Below are positions 6,676-14,820 of a DNA stretch of 21,932 nt, one piece after another. The position numbers and the translations under genes are program-made. The notes below the pieces were generated by a model that saw only the letters and a program-made list of their open reading frames with translations, was not told where the DNA came from and made no database searches. This DNA comes from an uncultured Oscillospiraceae bacterium (GTDB taxonomy: Bacteria; Bacillota; Clostridia; Oscillospirales; Ruminococcaceae): positions 1 to 21,932 of the forward strand of contig CAKSZX010000013.1 in NCBI GenBank assembly GCA_934526065.1, written 5' to 3'. Position 1 is the stretch's first letter. Every line of letters starts with the position of its first letter.

Positions 6676-7461
6676 TTATTTGTTTAAAGCGTATCTATCA
6701 ACAAGTTCTTGTAATATTTCGGCTTTTTTCGGGTCAAGTGAGAACTTTTCTTCTTCCTTGTCGCAAACGGCTTTTACATTCTCTTTGTATTTTGCCCAAG
6801 CGGCAGTTTTAAGTTCTTCGTTTTCCGGTTCTTTGGCCGAGGCCGCAAATGCGGATTGAACTTCCGCCCATGCTTCGTCACTTACAGGGTATGTATTGTA
6901 GCTGTTTGGAGAAAGACCCTTTACACTTTCACCGAAAATTGCCGCATAAGCAGCCATTGCAATGGCGTAAGAGCCGTAAGGCGATGCGTGTTCGCCGTCA
7001 CGCCAGTACATATCAATTTCAGGGTGATTGTAAAATACATCTTCAAAAACATTGCCGGCAACAGTGAGCTTTACGCCGAATTTTTCGCTTAAAGTGTTGT
7101 AAATGTCATACATACCTTTTTGATGAGCAGGGTCTCTCTTTTCTGCCCATGGCATTGTTTGAATAGGCGTAACCCCGAATTTTTTTGCAAGGGCAATTAT
7201 CTTTTCCGCATCTGCAAGTGTTTCTTCTTTTGACGGACAGGGTGAGTGTGCAGCCTGTTGCATTACAATGTAGTCAAATCCGCCGTGCATAAGGGCAAAT
7301 CTCAATTCAACAAGCTGTGAGTAATGCCAGCCGTAAGTAACGCCCGGGTGTGCCTGCATGGCAACTTCAACATCTTTGCCTTTTTCTTTACAGATATTCG
7401 CAAAAATCTGCGGCATATCATTGTAGAATGTGTGGCTGTTGCCTAAAAATAAAACTTTCAT
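6676..7461 (-). CDS. SGNH/GDSL-family hydrolase
   Basis: A 261-aa protein without a signal peptide. It begins MKVLFLGNSHTFYNDMP: GNSHT (7-11) is block I, with Ser9 the probable nucleophile. YIVMQQ (65-69) takes the place of block III. WRDGEHAS (153-160) supplies the Asp155/His158 pair of block V. These are the hallmarks of SGNH hydrolases, which cleave esters such as acetyl groups on sugars; the true substrate cannot be read from the sequence. The C-terminal 60 residues are Lys/Glu/Ala-rich and helical. An AGGAGG site precedes the ATG. The gene lies 18 bases after xpt on the same strand and shares its terminator, so co-transcription is likely. Confidence 0.8.
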   Translation of the reverse strand: MKVLFLGNSHTFYNDMPQIFANICKEKGKDVEVAMQAHPGVTYGWHYSQLVELRFALMHGGFDYIVMQQAAHSPCPSKEETLADAEKIIALAKKFGVTPIQTMPWAEKRDPAHQKGMYDIYNTLSEKFGVKLTVAGNVFEDVFYNHPEIDMYWRDGEHASPYGSYAIAMAAYAAIFGESVKGLSPNSYNTYPVSDEAWAEVQSAFAASAKEPENEELKTAAWAKYKENVKAVCDKEEEKFSLDPKKAEILQELVDRYALNK

Positions 7462-7479
7462 AAAAGCCTCCTATGTAAA

Positions 7480-8058
7480 TTATTCATGTCTGAATATTAT
7501 TTCATTTTCGTTCATACTTTCAACTATTGCCAAGCTGTGCAGGTTATAGCCCATATCACGGAGTCTTTGTCCGCCGGGCTGGAAACCTTTTTCTATGGCT
7601 ATACCTATTCCCTCAACAGTAGCGCCGGATTGTTTTACAACATCAAGCAAGCCTATCATAGCGTTGCCCAAGGCCATAAAGTCATCTACTATCAAAATGT
7701 GATCATCGGGAGATAAAAACTTCTTTGCTACGGTAATTGTGTAGTCTTTACCGTAGGTATATGAGTGAACAACGCTTGTGTAAAGGTCGTTATCTATGTT
7801 CCGGCTCTTTGCTTTCTTTGCAAAAACAACCGGGGCGTTGTCAAAATGTAAAGCAGCCATAGTGGCTATTGCTATTCCGGAAGCCTCAATGGTCAAAATT
7901 TTGTTAATAGGCTTGTCCGCAAACAGGCGTTTAAACTCTTTGCCCATTTCATTAAGGGTTACAACATCTATTTGGTGATTTAAAAAATTGTCAACCTTTA
8001 AAATATTTCCCGGTTTAACAATGCCGTCTTTGATGATTTTTTCCTCTAAATACTTCAT
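7480..8058 (-). CDS. xpt: Xanthine phosphoribosyltransferase
   Basis: A 192-aa protein, the normal length for Xpt. It converts xanthine and PRPP to XMP and pyrophosphate in cytoplasmic purine salvage. Visible signatures are LKVDNFLNHQID (about 20-31), LTIEASGIA (55-63), the PRPP loop HILIVDDFMALGNA (120-133), and GIGIAIEKGFQPGG (150-163), which agree with Bacillus Xpt almost block by block. The GAGGGAGA site lies just before the ATG. In Bacillus, xpt is controlled by a guanine riboswitch. The leader here is short and AT-rich with no recognisable purine-riboswitch loops, so control must differ. It is the first gene of an operon with the SGNH hydrolase. Confidence 0.95.
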   Translation of the reverse strand: MKYLEEKIIKDGIVKPGNILKVDNFLNHQIDVVTLNEMGKEFKRLFADKPINKILTIEASGIAIATMAALHFDNAPVVFAKKAKSRNIDNDLYTSVVHSYTYGKDYTITVAKKFLSPDDHILIVDDFMALGNAMIGLLDVVKQSGATVEGIGIAIEKGFQPGGQRLRDMGYNLHSLAIVESMNENEIIFRHE

Positions 8059-8096
8059 AAAATCTCCCTCTTGCTACTTTCAAATTCATTTTTAAT

Positions 8097-8102
8097 ATTA
8101 TA
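8097..8102 (-). promoter_or_regulatory. -10 box of xpt
   Basis: TATAAT on the minus strand, about 40 bases before the xpt start. The best -35 at 17 bases is a weak TTTTCA. The leader of about 35 bases is too short for a riboswitch. Confidence 0.5.
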
Positions 8103-8178
8103 CAATATTTATTTCAAGTTGAAAATACTAATTGAATAAAATTTTCATATAAAGAATAAATTTAATTGAGGTGATTTG

Positions 8179-9018
8179 GTGAAAAAACAAAAGAAGGCAT
8201 ATATTTCATATGTAATTGTATTTTTTGCTTGTCTTTGGTCATGCGCAAATATTGCCGACAGCCGAGGGGAAAATGAGTATGAAAAAGCCATAGAGAAATA
8301 TAAATATCAAATATCATATGCGGATACATATTCTCCGGAATTTACAGATAAAAATCGGATAAAAGAAGCTGCCGCAGGCGTTGGCGACGAAGAACAGGAC
8401 CGGCCAAGACTTATTTACTTAACATTCGATGACGGACCAAGTCCGAGAACTCCGGAAATTTTGCGGATTTTGGATAAGCACAATATCAAAGCAACATTTT
8501 TTATAGTTGAAAACGAAGAAAATTACACCGATTATTTAAAGCAGGAGGTAGAGGCAGGTCATAGCGTTGGGGTTCATTCGGCAAGCCATAAATATGGCGA
8601 AATATACAGCAGTGTTGACGCATATCTTAAAGACTTTACAAAGTGCTACGAATATATTTATAAAAACACCGGCTATGAACCTACATTATTGCGCTTTCCC
8701 GGTGGCAGTGTAAATAAATACAATAAGAATATATGCAGAGATTTAGTAGATGAAATGACAAGGCGTGGGTTTGCCTATTTTGATTGGAATGTGGACAGCG
8801 GTGACGGCACGGGAAGTTTAACTTCACGGCAAATTTACAACAATGTGATAAACGGCTGTAAGGGTAAAAAGAGAGCTGTTGTTCTTATGCACGACGCAGT
8901 TAATAAAAAATCCACCGCAGAAGCGTTGGACGATATAATTACAGAGCTTAAAAATCAGGGCTTTGAATTTGCACCTCTTGATAATCAAGTAAAACCTATG
9001 GTGTTTAGAATAAAATGA
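8179..9018 (+). CDS. Membrane-anchored polysaccharide deacetylase (NodB domain)
   Basis: I start at GTG 8179, six bases after GAGGTGA; TTG 8176 is less well placed. This gives 279 aa. Residues 8-24 form an N-terminal hydrophobic anchor, so the enzyme should act outside the membrane. The NodB motifs are present in order: TFDDGPS (82-88, metal and base Asp84/85), HSASH (133-137, metal His), RFPGGS (172-177), DWNVDSGD (202-209), and VLMHD (235-239, catalytic His). Such enzymes remove N-acetyl groups from peptidoglycan or other polysaccharides. Sequence alone does not say which. The stop is 56 bases before the hom start, so read-through into hom is possible. Confidence 0.9.
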   Translation: MKKQKKAYISYVIVFFACLWSCANIADSRGENEYEKAIEKYKYQISYADTYSPEFTDKNRIKEAAAGVGDEEQDRPRLIYLTFDDGPSPRTPEILRILDKHNIKATFFIVENEENYTDYLKQEVEAGHSVGVHSASHKYGEIYSSVDAYLKDFTKCYEYIYKNTGYEPTLLRFPGGSVNKYNKNICRDLVDEMTRRGFAYFDWNVDSGDGTGSLTSRQIYNNVINGCKGKKRAVVLMHDAVNKKSTAEALDDIITELKNQGFEFAPLDNQVKPMVFRIK

Positions 9019-9044
9019 TTGATGTATCGCCTTGAATATGTTAT

Positions 9045-9050
9045 TATAAT
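9045..9050 (+). promoter_or_regulatory. Possible -10 box of hom
   Basis: TATAAT lies about 25 bases before the hom start, in the 56-base gap after the deacetylase gene. No good -35 is found at 16-18 bases, so this is only a candidate. There is no room for a T-box leader. Confidence 0.35.
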
Positions 9051-9074
9051 TGTAATAAATATTTGGAGGGCGCT

Positions 9075-10271
9075 ATGATTAGAACAGCGGTTTTGGGCTA
9101 CGGTGTTGTAGGCAAGGGCACAGTAGATATTATAAATGCAAAGAGAGAACAACTTAAAAGCAAAACAGGTCAAGACATTGATGTAAAATATATTCTTGTC
9201 CGCCATGATTATGACAGCGATTACAAAGAAAAATTTGTATATGACTTTGACACAATTTTAAACGACAGTGATGTAAATATTGTAATCGAGGCCATTGGCG
9301 GTAAACACCCGGCCTATGAATATATTAAGTCTGCATTGTCGGCAGGTAAAAGCGTTGTAACAAGCAATAAAGAGCTTGTGGCGGCTTACGGCGCAGAACT
9401 TATGGCCGTTGCAAAAGAAAAAAATGTAAACTTTATGTTTGAGGCTGCCGTAGGCGGCGCAGTGCCGATTATTCACGGTGTGAGAAACTGCTTTGAGGCA
9501 AGTGAAATAAACGGAATTTATGGTATTTTAAACGGAACCACAAACTATATTCTTACAAAAATGATACAAGAAAATCTTTCCTTTGACATTGCTTTAAAGC
9601 AGGCACAGGAACTCGGCTATGCCGAGGCCGACCCGTCCGGGGATGTTGACGGCATAGACACCTGCCGCAAAATCTGCATTTTGACGGATATAGTTACAAA
9701 ACAGAGAATTTTACCGGAAAATGTTCACACCGAGGGCATAAGAGGTATAAGGAAAGAAGATGTTGCAATCCTTGCCCCTTTGGGCTACGGAATAAAACTT
9801 TTAGGCTGTTATAAAAAGCTCACAGACGGTAAAATTTCGGTTATAACTGCGCCTTTTGCGGTTAGCAACGATTGTATTTTGTCATCGGCCAATGATGTAT
9901 TTAATCGGGTTTTGCTTGACACAGACAATGCCGGACAGTCGGCATTTTACGGCAGGGGAGCAGGCAGTTTGCCCACCGGCAATGCAGTAGTAAACGATGT
10001 TGCGGAATGTGTTAAGGCTAACGGTACAATTTATGACGGCTGGCGGGAAAAAGATATAAAAATTATAAACTATAATGAGATGGTATATGATTTTTATGTT
10101 AACATTGACGGAAAAGAAGATATTTCATCTCACTTCGCCGATGCCGAACAAGTGTATAGCGGCACGGAAAAGGCATATATTGTAAAATCCGTTACCGAAA
10201 AAGAATTAAGCGATAAACTTAAAGGAGTAAAAGTTAATTCATATTTGAGAATTTTGGAATGTAAAAATTAA
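9075..10271 (+). CDS. hom: Homoserine dehydrogenase
   Basis: I start at ATG 9075, just after GGAGGG (9065-9070), giving 398 aa; the TTG at 9063 would lie in front of the RBS. The enzyme reduces aspartate semialdehyde to homoserine for threonine and methionine synthesis. Motifs: Rossmann GYGVVGKG (8-15), TSNKEL (96-101), EAAVGGAVPI (123-132), NGTTNYIL (153-160), and LGYAEADPSGDVDG (180-193), which carries the catalytic acidic residues. The catalytic domain is complete. The C-terminus (YDFYVNIDGKE... to LRILECKN) is short and looks like a reduced ACT-type domain, so feedback control by threonine may be weak or altered. The next gene follows after 11 bases. Confidence 0.95.
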   Translation: MIRTAVLGYGVVGKGTVDIINAKREQLKSKTGQDIDVKYILVRHDYDSDYKEKFVYDFDTILNDSDVNIVIEAIGGKHPAYEYIKSALSAGKSVVTSNKELVAAYGAELMAVAKEKNVNFMFEAAVGGAVPIIHGVRNCFEASEINGIYGILNGTTNYILTKMIQENLSFDIALKQAQELGYAEADPSGDVDGIDTCRKICILTDIVTKQRILPENVHTEGIRGIRKEDVAILAPLGYGIKLLGCYKKLTDGKISVITAPFAVSNDCILSSANDVFNRVLLDTDNAGQSAFYGRGAGSLPTGNAVVNDVAECVKANGTIYDGWREKDIKIINYNEMVYDFYVNIDGKEDISSHFADAEQVYSGTEKAYIVKSVTEKELSDKLKGVKVNSYLRILECKN

Positions 10272-10282
10272 AGGAACTATAA

Positions 10283-12034
10283 ATGGTACAAATCGAAAAA
10301 TCAAATGACAGGGAAAAATCTTTTGCAATATTCATAATACTTGTTGCCATCGGATTTTTAGGGGCAAATTTGCTGTTTAAGCCGGAACTTATGTGGGGGG
10401 ACGATGTGATTTTTCACATAGAGCGATTACAAAATCTTTCCAATGCGCTAAAAAATGGCCAATTGAGACTTTATGTGACGCCGGATCAGTACAACAATTT
10501 TGGTTATGGTATAAGCATGTTTTATTGCGATGCCATGCTGTATCCCTTTGCTGTTTTGGTATGCTTAGGTGTTCCGCTTTTTAAATCATACAAGCTGTTA
10601 CTTCGGTTTATCTTCTTTGCGGTTGCTTTTACATCTTATTGTATGGGGTACGAGATAAGCAGGGACAGAGTTATTTCCGTGCTTTTCAGCTTGTCGGTTG
10701 TTTGCAGTCAATATTTTATGACGGATGTATATATTCGAGGTGCCGTCGGCGAATGTTTTGGTTTTGTTTTTATACCCCTTGTAATTGCAGGAACATATAA
10801 CTTGTTTTACGGCGATAAAAATAAGTTGTGGATGCTTATAGCCGGATTTTCCGGGTTAGCAATGTCCCATGTGCTGAGTTTTGTACTTACATGTTTTGTT
10901 TTTGCGGTATATCTTTTAATTTTTTTTATTCGTGCCGTTGCACATAAAAAGCGGGCTAAAAATGCTGTTGATAAAGTATTTACAAAAACTGTTGTTGCTG
11001 CAATAATATCATTTTTGTTAAGCCGGTGGTTTTTACTGCCGATGGCAGAACAATTTGCAACAACCAAATTCTTGCGGAGTGTAATGGCCAAATATGATGA
11101 CCTTATGTTATCAACCGTAAGAGTTCGCCATTTATTCTCGCCGTCGTTTGATATTTCTGATTTTTCACCGGCTCTCGGTGTTATTGTTTTGATATATATG
11201 ATTTTGCGGATAATTTATATTTGCAAATTTAAATCGGATTTTATTGACAACCCAAATCAAAAATTGTTTTTTAGGGACAGTTTATTAGTTTCACTTATTT
11301 GCATATTTATGTCAACAAGTTTATTTCCATGGAATTTGTTTGCACCGTATATAAATATCATTCAATTCCCATGGAGATTACATATATTTTCAACTATATT
11401 GTTGTGCTTTACGGGTAGTGTTGCCTTTGTAAAAATAGGTAGAGCCCTGCTTAAAAATAAGTATGTAATTTCATTGACAGCTGTGTCGGTTTTCATTATC
11501 GGAATGTTTTTGTTGCAATGTAATTATGTTTATAATTACAATATGACTAACGAGGGTAGATTGGTATATGAAGATTTTGAGCCTGGTACAGATCAAAACT
11601 ATTTGCAGGCAAATACAAAGCAGGAATACTTTTTAAACAGAGAAAAGTATTCAGGCAAAATTTACACCGTTGTAAATGATTTACAGGGAAGTTGCGAATT
11701 ATCCGATTATGGTGTTCATACCGTGTCATTTTACGATAACAACGGCCGGGGAAACATACTTGAAATGCCTATAAACTATTATTACGGATACAAGGTAACC
11801 GATGAAGCCGGCAATGTTTTGGATAATTTCCCAAGTGTTGACAGGGGTTGGCTGTCGGTGGATATAACCGGGTATGACAGCCAAAATTTAACCGTTGTAT
11901 ATGAAGGCACAATGTTGCAAAAGGTATCATTGTTAACAAGTGTGATTACAGCGCTGGCGTTGGCAATATTTTGGATAGGGAAATTCGTTGTAAATAAAAC
12001 CCACCAAGTACCGTTATACAACAAACACAATTAA
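10283..12034 (+). CDS. Polytopic membrane protein, GT-C / YfhO-like
   Basis: A 583-aa protein with about eleven membrane segments between residues 15 and 425, a soluble extracytoplasmic part (about 430-550, with GYKVTDEAGNVLDNFPS), and a final membrane helix (about 555-573). Just after the first helix comes LMWGDDVIFHIERLQNL (37-53). An acidic pair with His and Arg in the first outer loop is the typical active-site layout of GT-C glycosyltransferases, which use polyprenyl-phosphate sugars. QYNNFGYGISMFYCDAMLYP follows, as in YfhO and related '6-pyruvoyl-tetrahydropterin synthase-related' membrane proteins. I infer a role in glycosylating cell-wall polymers or lipids. AAAGGA precedes ATG 10283, 11 bases after hom, so both are probably one transcript. 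Confidence 0.7.
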   Translation: MVQIEKSNDREKSFAIFIILVAIGFLGANLLFKPELMWGDDVIFHIERLQNLSNALKNGQLRLYVTPDQYNNFGYGISMFYCDAMLYPFAVLVCLGVPLFKSYKLLLRFIFFAVAFTSYCMGYEISRDRVISVLFSLSVVCSQYFMTDVYIRGAVGECFGFVFIPLVIAGTYNLFYGDKNKLWMLIAGFSGLAMSHVLSFVLTCFVFAVYLLIFFIRAVAHKKRAKNAVDKVFTKTVVAAIISFLLSRWFLLPMAEQFATTKFLRSVMAKYDDLMLSTVRVRHLFSPSFDISDFSPALGVIVLIYMILRIIYICKFKSDFIDNPNQKLFFRDSLLVSLICIFMSTSLFPWNLFAPYINIIQFPWRLHIFSTILLCFTGSVAFVKIGRALLKNKYVISLTAVSVFIIGMFLLQCNYVYNYNMTNEGRLVYEDFEPGTDQNYLQANTKQEYFLNREKYSGKIYTVVNDLQGSCELSDYGVHTVSFYDNNGRGNILEMPINYYYGYKVTDEAGNVLDNFPSVDRGWLSVDITGYDSQNLTVVYEGTMLQKVSLLTSVITALALAIFWIGKFVVNKTHQVPLYNKHN

Positions 12035-12050
12035 ATCTATATAATAAATA

Positions 12051-12083
12051 ACCATCGAATTTTTAAAATTCGATGGTCTTTTT
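12051..12083 (+). terminator. Terminator of the hom operon
   Basis: ACCATCGAATTTT (12051-12063) pairs with AAAATTCGATGGT (12065-12077), followed by CTTTTT. This is a strong rho-independent terminator. Confidence 0.9.
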
Positions 12084-12126
12084 ATGTTAATATGTAAATT
12101 ATTTTATATGTTAAATTTTTAAAAAT

Positions 12127-12555
12127 TCAGTGTTGTCTTTTGCATTTATTATAAATTATTTTACACAAAAAGAATATCAAAATTCCCACAAGGGCACCGG
12201 TGCTGTCGATTAAAACATCTCTTGTCATACACCGGCGGCCGGGCACAAAGTACTGGTGTATTTCGTCGCTTGCGGCATAAGCCACCGAAAGGCAAAAGGC
12301 TTTTGCCTCTATATTATCTCCGCTAAAACTGTTAGCAGATAAAAACCCAAGTGCGGTATATTCGGTAAAATGGGCGGTTTTGCGGACAATAAAATCTAAA
12401 AGTTCAATATTTAAATTGCTAAAAAAGGGGATAGCCGCTAAAATTCGGTCAATTCTTCCACTGCCTGCGGCAGACGCAACGCCGTTTTGGGCAGACATAT
12501 AAAATATAAAACACATCCATAAAAGGGTTAAAACTTTAAAAATCTTATTTTTCAT
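12127..12555 (-). CDS. VanZ-family membrane protein
   Basis: A 142-aa protein with a first hydrophobic helix (5-22, LTLLWMCFIFYMSAQNG) and the VanZ signatures RKTAHFTEYTALGFL (58-72), SDEIHQYFVPGRR and TRDVLIDSTGALVGI, followed by a last helix and a basic tail. VanZ-like proteins are widespread in Firmicutes. The namesake gives low-level teicoplanin resistance, but most chromosomal homologues have no proven function, so resistance should not be assumed. The ribosome binding site (AAAGAGA) is weak. The gene stands alone, convergent with the hom operon. Confidence 0.85.
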   Translation of the reverse strand: MKNKIFKVLTLLWMCFIFYMSAQNGVASAAGSGRIDRILAAIPFFSNLNIELLDFIVRKTAHFTEYTALGFLSANSFSGDNIEAKAFCLSVAYAASDEIHQYFVPGRRCMTRDVLIDSTGALVGILIFFLCKIIYNKCKRQH

Positions 12556-12629
12556 ATAAATCTCTTTCTGTGGTAATTAACTAAAATTATATTTATTTTA
12601 AAATTGTTCATATTACAGACATAATTGTA

Positions 12630-12638
12630 TGCTATAAT
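12630..12638 (+). promoter_or_regulatory. Extended -10 promoter of the small membrane-protein pair
   Basis: TGCTATAAT is an extended -10 (TG-n-TATAAT) 28 bases before the first small gene. There is no clear -35, as is common for extended -10 promoters. Confidence 0.6.
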
Positions 12639-12666
12639 CATAAAAAAATCAATGAGGTGTTTTATT

Positions 12667-12786
12667 ATGGATTCAAGAAAAAAAGATTGGTGTTTCGTTG
12701 GCTTTGGTATAGCGACAATTATTTTGCAGATTGCAACTTTGGTTTTGCGTGTGGTTTATCTGGCTAAAACCGGCAAAAGGAGATAA
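12667..12786 (+). CDS. 39-aa single-pass membrane peptide
   Basis: ATG 12667 follows a GAGGTG site (12653-12658). The product starts MDSRKKDWCFVGFGIATIIL, continues as one hydrophobic helix, and ends with the basic AKTGKRR. The stop is two bases before the next ATG, and the next gene's GGAGA lies inside this one, so the two are tightly coupled. It may be a small partner subunit of the 109-aa protein. No family is recognised. Confidence 0.65.
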   Translation: MDSRKKDWCFVGFGIATIILQIATLVLRVVYLAKTGKRR

Positions 12787-12788
12787 GA

Positions 12789-13118
12789 ATGAAAATCGCA
12801 TTTGCTATTTGGTCTGCCCTTAGTGTGTTGTACCTGTTTATAGGTATTTTTTCAATGAGGAGCAAAAAGGCAGTAAATTTTTTTGCAAATGTGGAAACCG
12901 CAAAGAATATTTCAGATGTGGCGGCTTATAATAAGGCGGTAGGCAAATTATGGATTGCTTTTGCCATTGGTTTTGAAGTTTTTGCGTTGCCGTTTTTATC
13001 TACGGAGCAAAATTCTCCGTTTGTTTTATTATCGGTTTTAGGCGTTGTATTTTTAATTATTGCTCTTGTTTATTCATATATGAGAATTTTAAGCAAGTAC
13101 CAAAATAAAGTAAAATAG
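12789..13118 (+). CDS. Small membrane protein, DUF3784-like
   Basis: A 109-aa protein with three hydrophobic helices (about 3-22, 53-71, 76-97). Between the first two lies a polar segment, TAKNISDVAAYNKAVGKLWI. The YNKAVGKLW signature recurs in small membrane proteins of gut Clostridia of the DUF3784 type, whose function is unknown. AAAAGGAGA precedes the ATG, five bases away. Confidence 0.65.
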   Translation: MKIAFAIWSALSVLYLFIGIFSMRSKKAVNFFANVETAKNISDVAAYNKAVGKLWIAFAIGFEVFALPFLSTEQNSPFVLLSVLGVVFLIIALVYSYMRILSKYQNKVK

Positions 13119-13127
13119 ACGAAAAAG

Positions 13128-13154
13128 GCAGGGTTTATAATGCCCTGTCTTTTT
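13128..13154 (+). terminator. Terminator after the small membrane-protein pair
   Basis: AGGCAGGG and CCCTGTCT pair with one G-T pair around TTTATAATG and are followed by TTTTTT, ten bases after the stop. Confidence 0.75.
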
Positions 13155-13208
13155 TATATATTTTTGTATCAAATTCGGCTACAAATAAATATATTTATAA
13201 AATAAGTC

Positions 13209-13487
13209 CGTAGGGGCGTTCATTGAACGCCTATGCAAACCGCAGGTTTGCACATAAACAACCTGTTTACATCGAATTTCGGCAACAGATAAACATATCA
13301 AAAAATCCGCAATTTCGCCGCCCTTTGGTAAAGGGAGGTGGTTTTTCCCAAGAAAAACCGGAGGGATTGACCTTAGTAAAACAACCTGATTTTCAACCGA
13401 ACTTGTAACCGAATATCGTATGTAAACAAAATGTTTTCCAATCTCTCAGTCAGCTACCGCTGACAGCTCTCTTTACCAAAGAGAGCC
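13209..13487 (+). repeat. Composite D-E-B repeat unit 1
   Basis: D at 13209-13256, E at 13317-13392 and B at 13439-13487. D-to-E spacing is 108 bases and E-to-B spacing is 122. The inner E hairpin here is GGTTTTTC/GAAAAACC, while units 2 and 3 have GATTTTTC/GAAAAATC, a compensated change. The B hairpin has the four-base loop TACC. Confidence 0.9.
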
Positions 13488-13536
13488 TTGCAATTCGTTC
13501 GGTTTAAAATAATGATTGTTTTACAGCGGAAAGTTG

Positions 13537-13602
13537 AACAACCCTCCCGGTGTTCGCTGAACGCTCACACCACCCTCCCTTGCACAAGGAGGGCAAGTTT
13601 GT
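13537..13602 (+). repeat. Type-A hairpin element
   Basis: Near-identical to 896-964: AACCCTCC, a GGTGT...ACACC hairpin, then CCCTCCCTTGCAC and an AGGAGGGC arm. Confidence 0.85.
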
Positions 13603-13711
13603 TGTCTGTTCGGCTTATTATTTTATAGCGGAAAATCATCTTAAACAATCTGCAATTTATTTACATCAAGTTACGGCTGCAAATAAATATCTTTGATCCT
13701 CACATCAACTT

Positions 13712-13762
13712 AGGCTCCACTGTGCAAGGGGAGCTGGCGGCGTTAGCCGTCTGAGGGGTTGT
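13712..13762 (-). repeat. Type-G hairpin element (reverse oriented)
   Basis: Read on the minus strand it begins ACAACCCCTCAG, contains the hairpin CGGCTAACGCCG, and continues AGCTCCCCTTGCACA to GGAGCC. This is the same two-hairpin architecture as types A, B, E and F with different stem sequences. It is the only copy of this variant in the window. Confidence 0.75.
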
Positions 13763-13820
13763 CAAACAACCTGTTTACATCAAATTTCGGCTACAAACAA
13801 ATATATTTATAAAATAAATC

Positions 13821-14099
13821 CGTAGGGGCGTTCATTGAACGCCTATGCAAACCGCAGGTTTGCACATAAACAATCCGTTTATATCAAATTTCGGCAACAG
13901 ATAAACATATCAAAAAATCCGTAGCCTTGCCGCCCTTTGGTAAAGGGAGGTGATTTTTCGTAAGAAAAATCGGAGGGATTGACCTTGGCAAGACAACCTA
14001 ATTTGTACTCGAACTTACAAGCGAATATCGTATGTAAATAAAATGTTCTTCAATCTCTCAGTCAGCTACCGCTGACAGCTCTCTTTACCAAAGAGAGCC
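13821..14099 (+). repeat. Composite D-E-B repeat unit 2
   Basis: D at 13821-13868, E from 13929 and B at 14051-14099. The spacings (108 and 122) are the same as in unit 1, and similarity extends through the spacers. The E hairpin is GATTTTTC (13952-13959) with GAAAAATC (13964-13971). Confidence 0.9.
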
Positions 14100-14280
14100 G
14101 AGTTTGCGGTTTGTTTGGGTTGTTGTTTTATAATGGAAAACCAGCTTAAATAGTTTGAAATGAGGCGACCAATGGTCGCCCCTACAGGCTATTTGTGATT
14201 TACCGCTGTCGGTTGCAGAATAATATTTCAAAAAAAATTAAGTGCCTTGCCGGTCATAAACAGTAATTATAAAGTTAAAT

Positions 14281-14544
14281 CGTAGGGGCGTTCATTGAAC
14301 GCCTATGCAAACCGTAGGTTTGCACATAAACAACCTGCTTATATCAAATTATGGCTACAAATAACAACCCCAAAAATCCACAACACAGCCGCCCTTTGGT
14401 AAAGGGAGGTGATTTTTCGTAAGAAAAATCGGAGGGATTGTCTTTGATAAGACACTCGATTTACAGCCAATCATCGTATGTAAATAAAATGTTTTACAAT
14501 CTCTCAGTCAGCTACGCTGACAGCTCTCTTTACCAAAGAGAGCC
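14281..14544 (+). repeat. Composite D-E-B repeat unit 3
   Basis: D at 14281-14328, E from 14388 and B at 14497-14544. The E-to-B spacer is shortened to 109 bases and the B loop is TAC as in array 1. A type-C element precedes it at 14162, giving the inverted C-D pair also seen twice in array 1. Confidence 0.9.
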
Positions 14545-14773
14545 TATTTTATGGGTCGGTAACATAAAAATTTCGGCTACAAATAGCTATATTTAAAGCC
14601 CAAAATGACGGGATTGATAAAAAAATATCAATCTTAGGGGCGATTTACCCCGGCAGAGTGGCTCTTGGGTTGAAACATGTACAATTGGCTTGATTTTTAT
14701 ATCTTTTTTGCCGTCAAAAAGATAAAAAAATTCGGGCAAATTCGGCAAAAGCAGACAAAATTACCACTCCCAC

Positions 14774-14802
14774 TTGACAGGTTGATAGTTGGTGTATATT
14801 AT
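14774..14802 (+). promoter_or_regulatory. Promoter of the surface-protein gene
   Basis: TTGACA (14774-14779) and TATTAT (14797-14802) are spaced by 17 bases, with overlapping TATATT and TATAAT alternatives nearby. This leaves an untranslated leader of about 105 bases before the ATG at 14917. Confidence 0.75.
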
Positions 14803-14820
14803 AATAAGTAAGGTATATAA

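Larger units (their letters stand above)
13165..14560. repeat. Intergenic repeat array 2 (no gene)
   Basis: About 1.4 kb without a credible gene; the short frame at 13223-13408 only crosses repeats. A composite D-E-B unit occurs three times (separate entries). Between units 1 and 2 lie a type-A element (13537-13602) and a reverse-oriented member, type G (13712-13762). A type-C element starts at 14162. The AT-rich sequence around each D element (CGGCTACAAATAAATATATT) is also repeated, so whole segments of several hundred bases were duplicated, with starts 612 and 460 bases apart. Confidence 0.9.

Noticed and set aside
8059..8175. Purine riboswitch before xpt
   Set aside because: The leader after the -10 box is only about 35 bases and has none of the conserved loop sequences.
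12127..12555. Glycopeptide-resistance determinant (VanZ)
   Set aside because: Only a family-level match; no other van genes are nearby, and chromosomal VanZ-like proteins are common without a resistance role.
13223..13408. Short ORF in array 2, and similar ORFs at 416-655, 855-1058 and 19275-19535
   Set aside because: They consist of translated hairpin repeats and recur wherever the repeats do. There is no RBS and no protein-like composition.
13209..14544. Possible CRISPR array
   Set aside because: The repeats are several kinds of palindromic elements with conserved, not variable, spacers and irregular periods of 460-612 bases. No cas genes are present.
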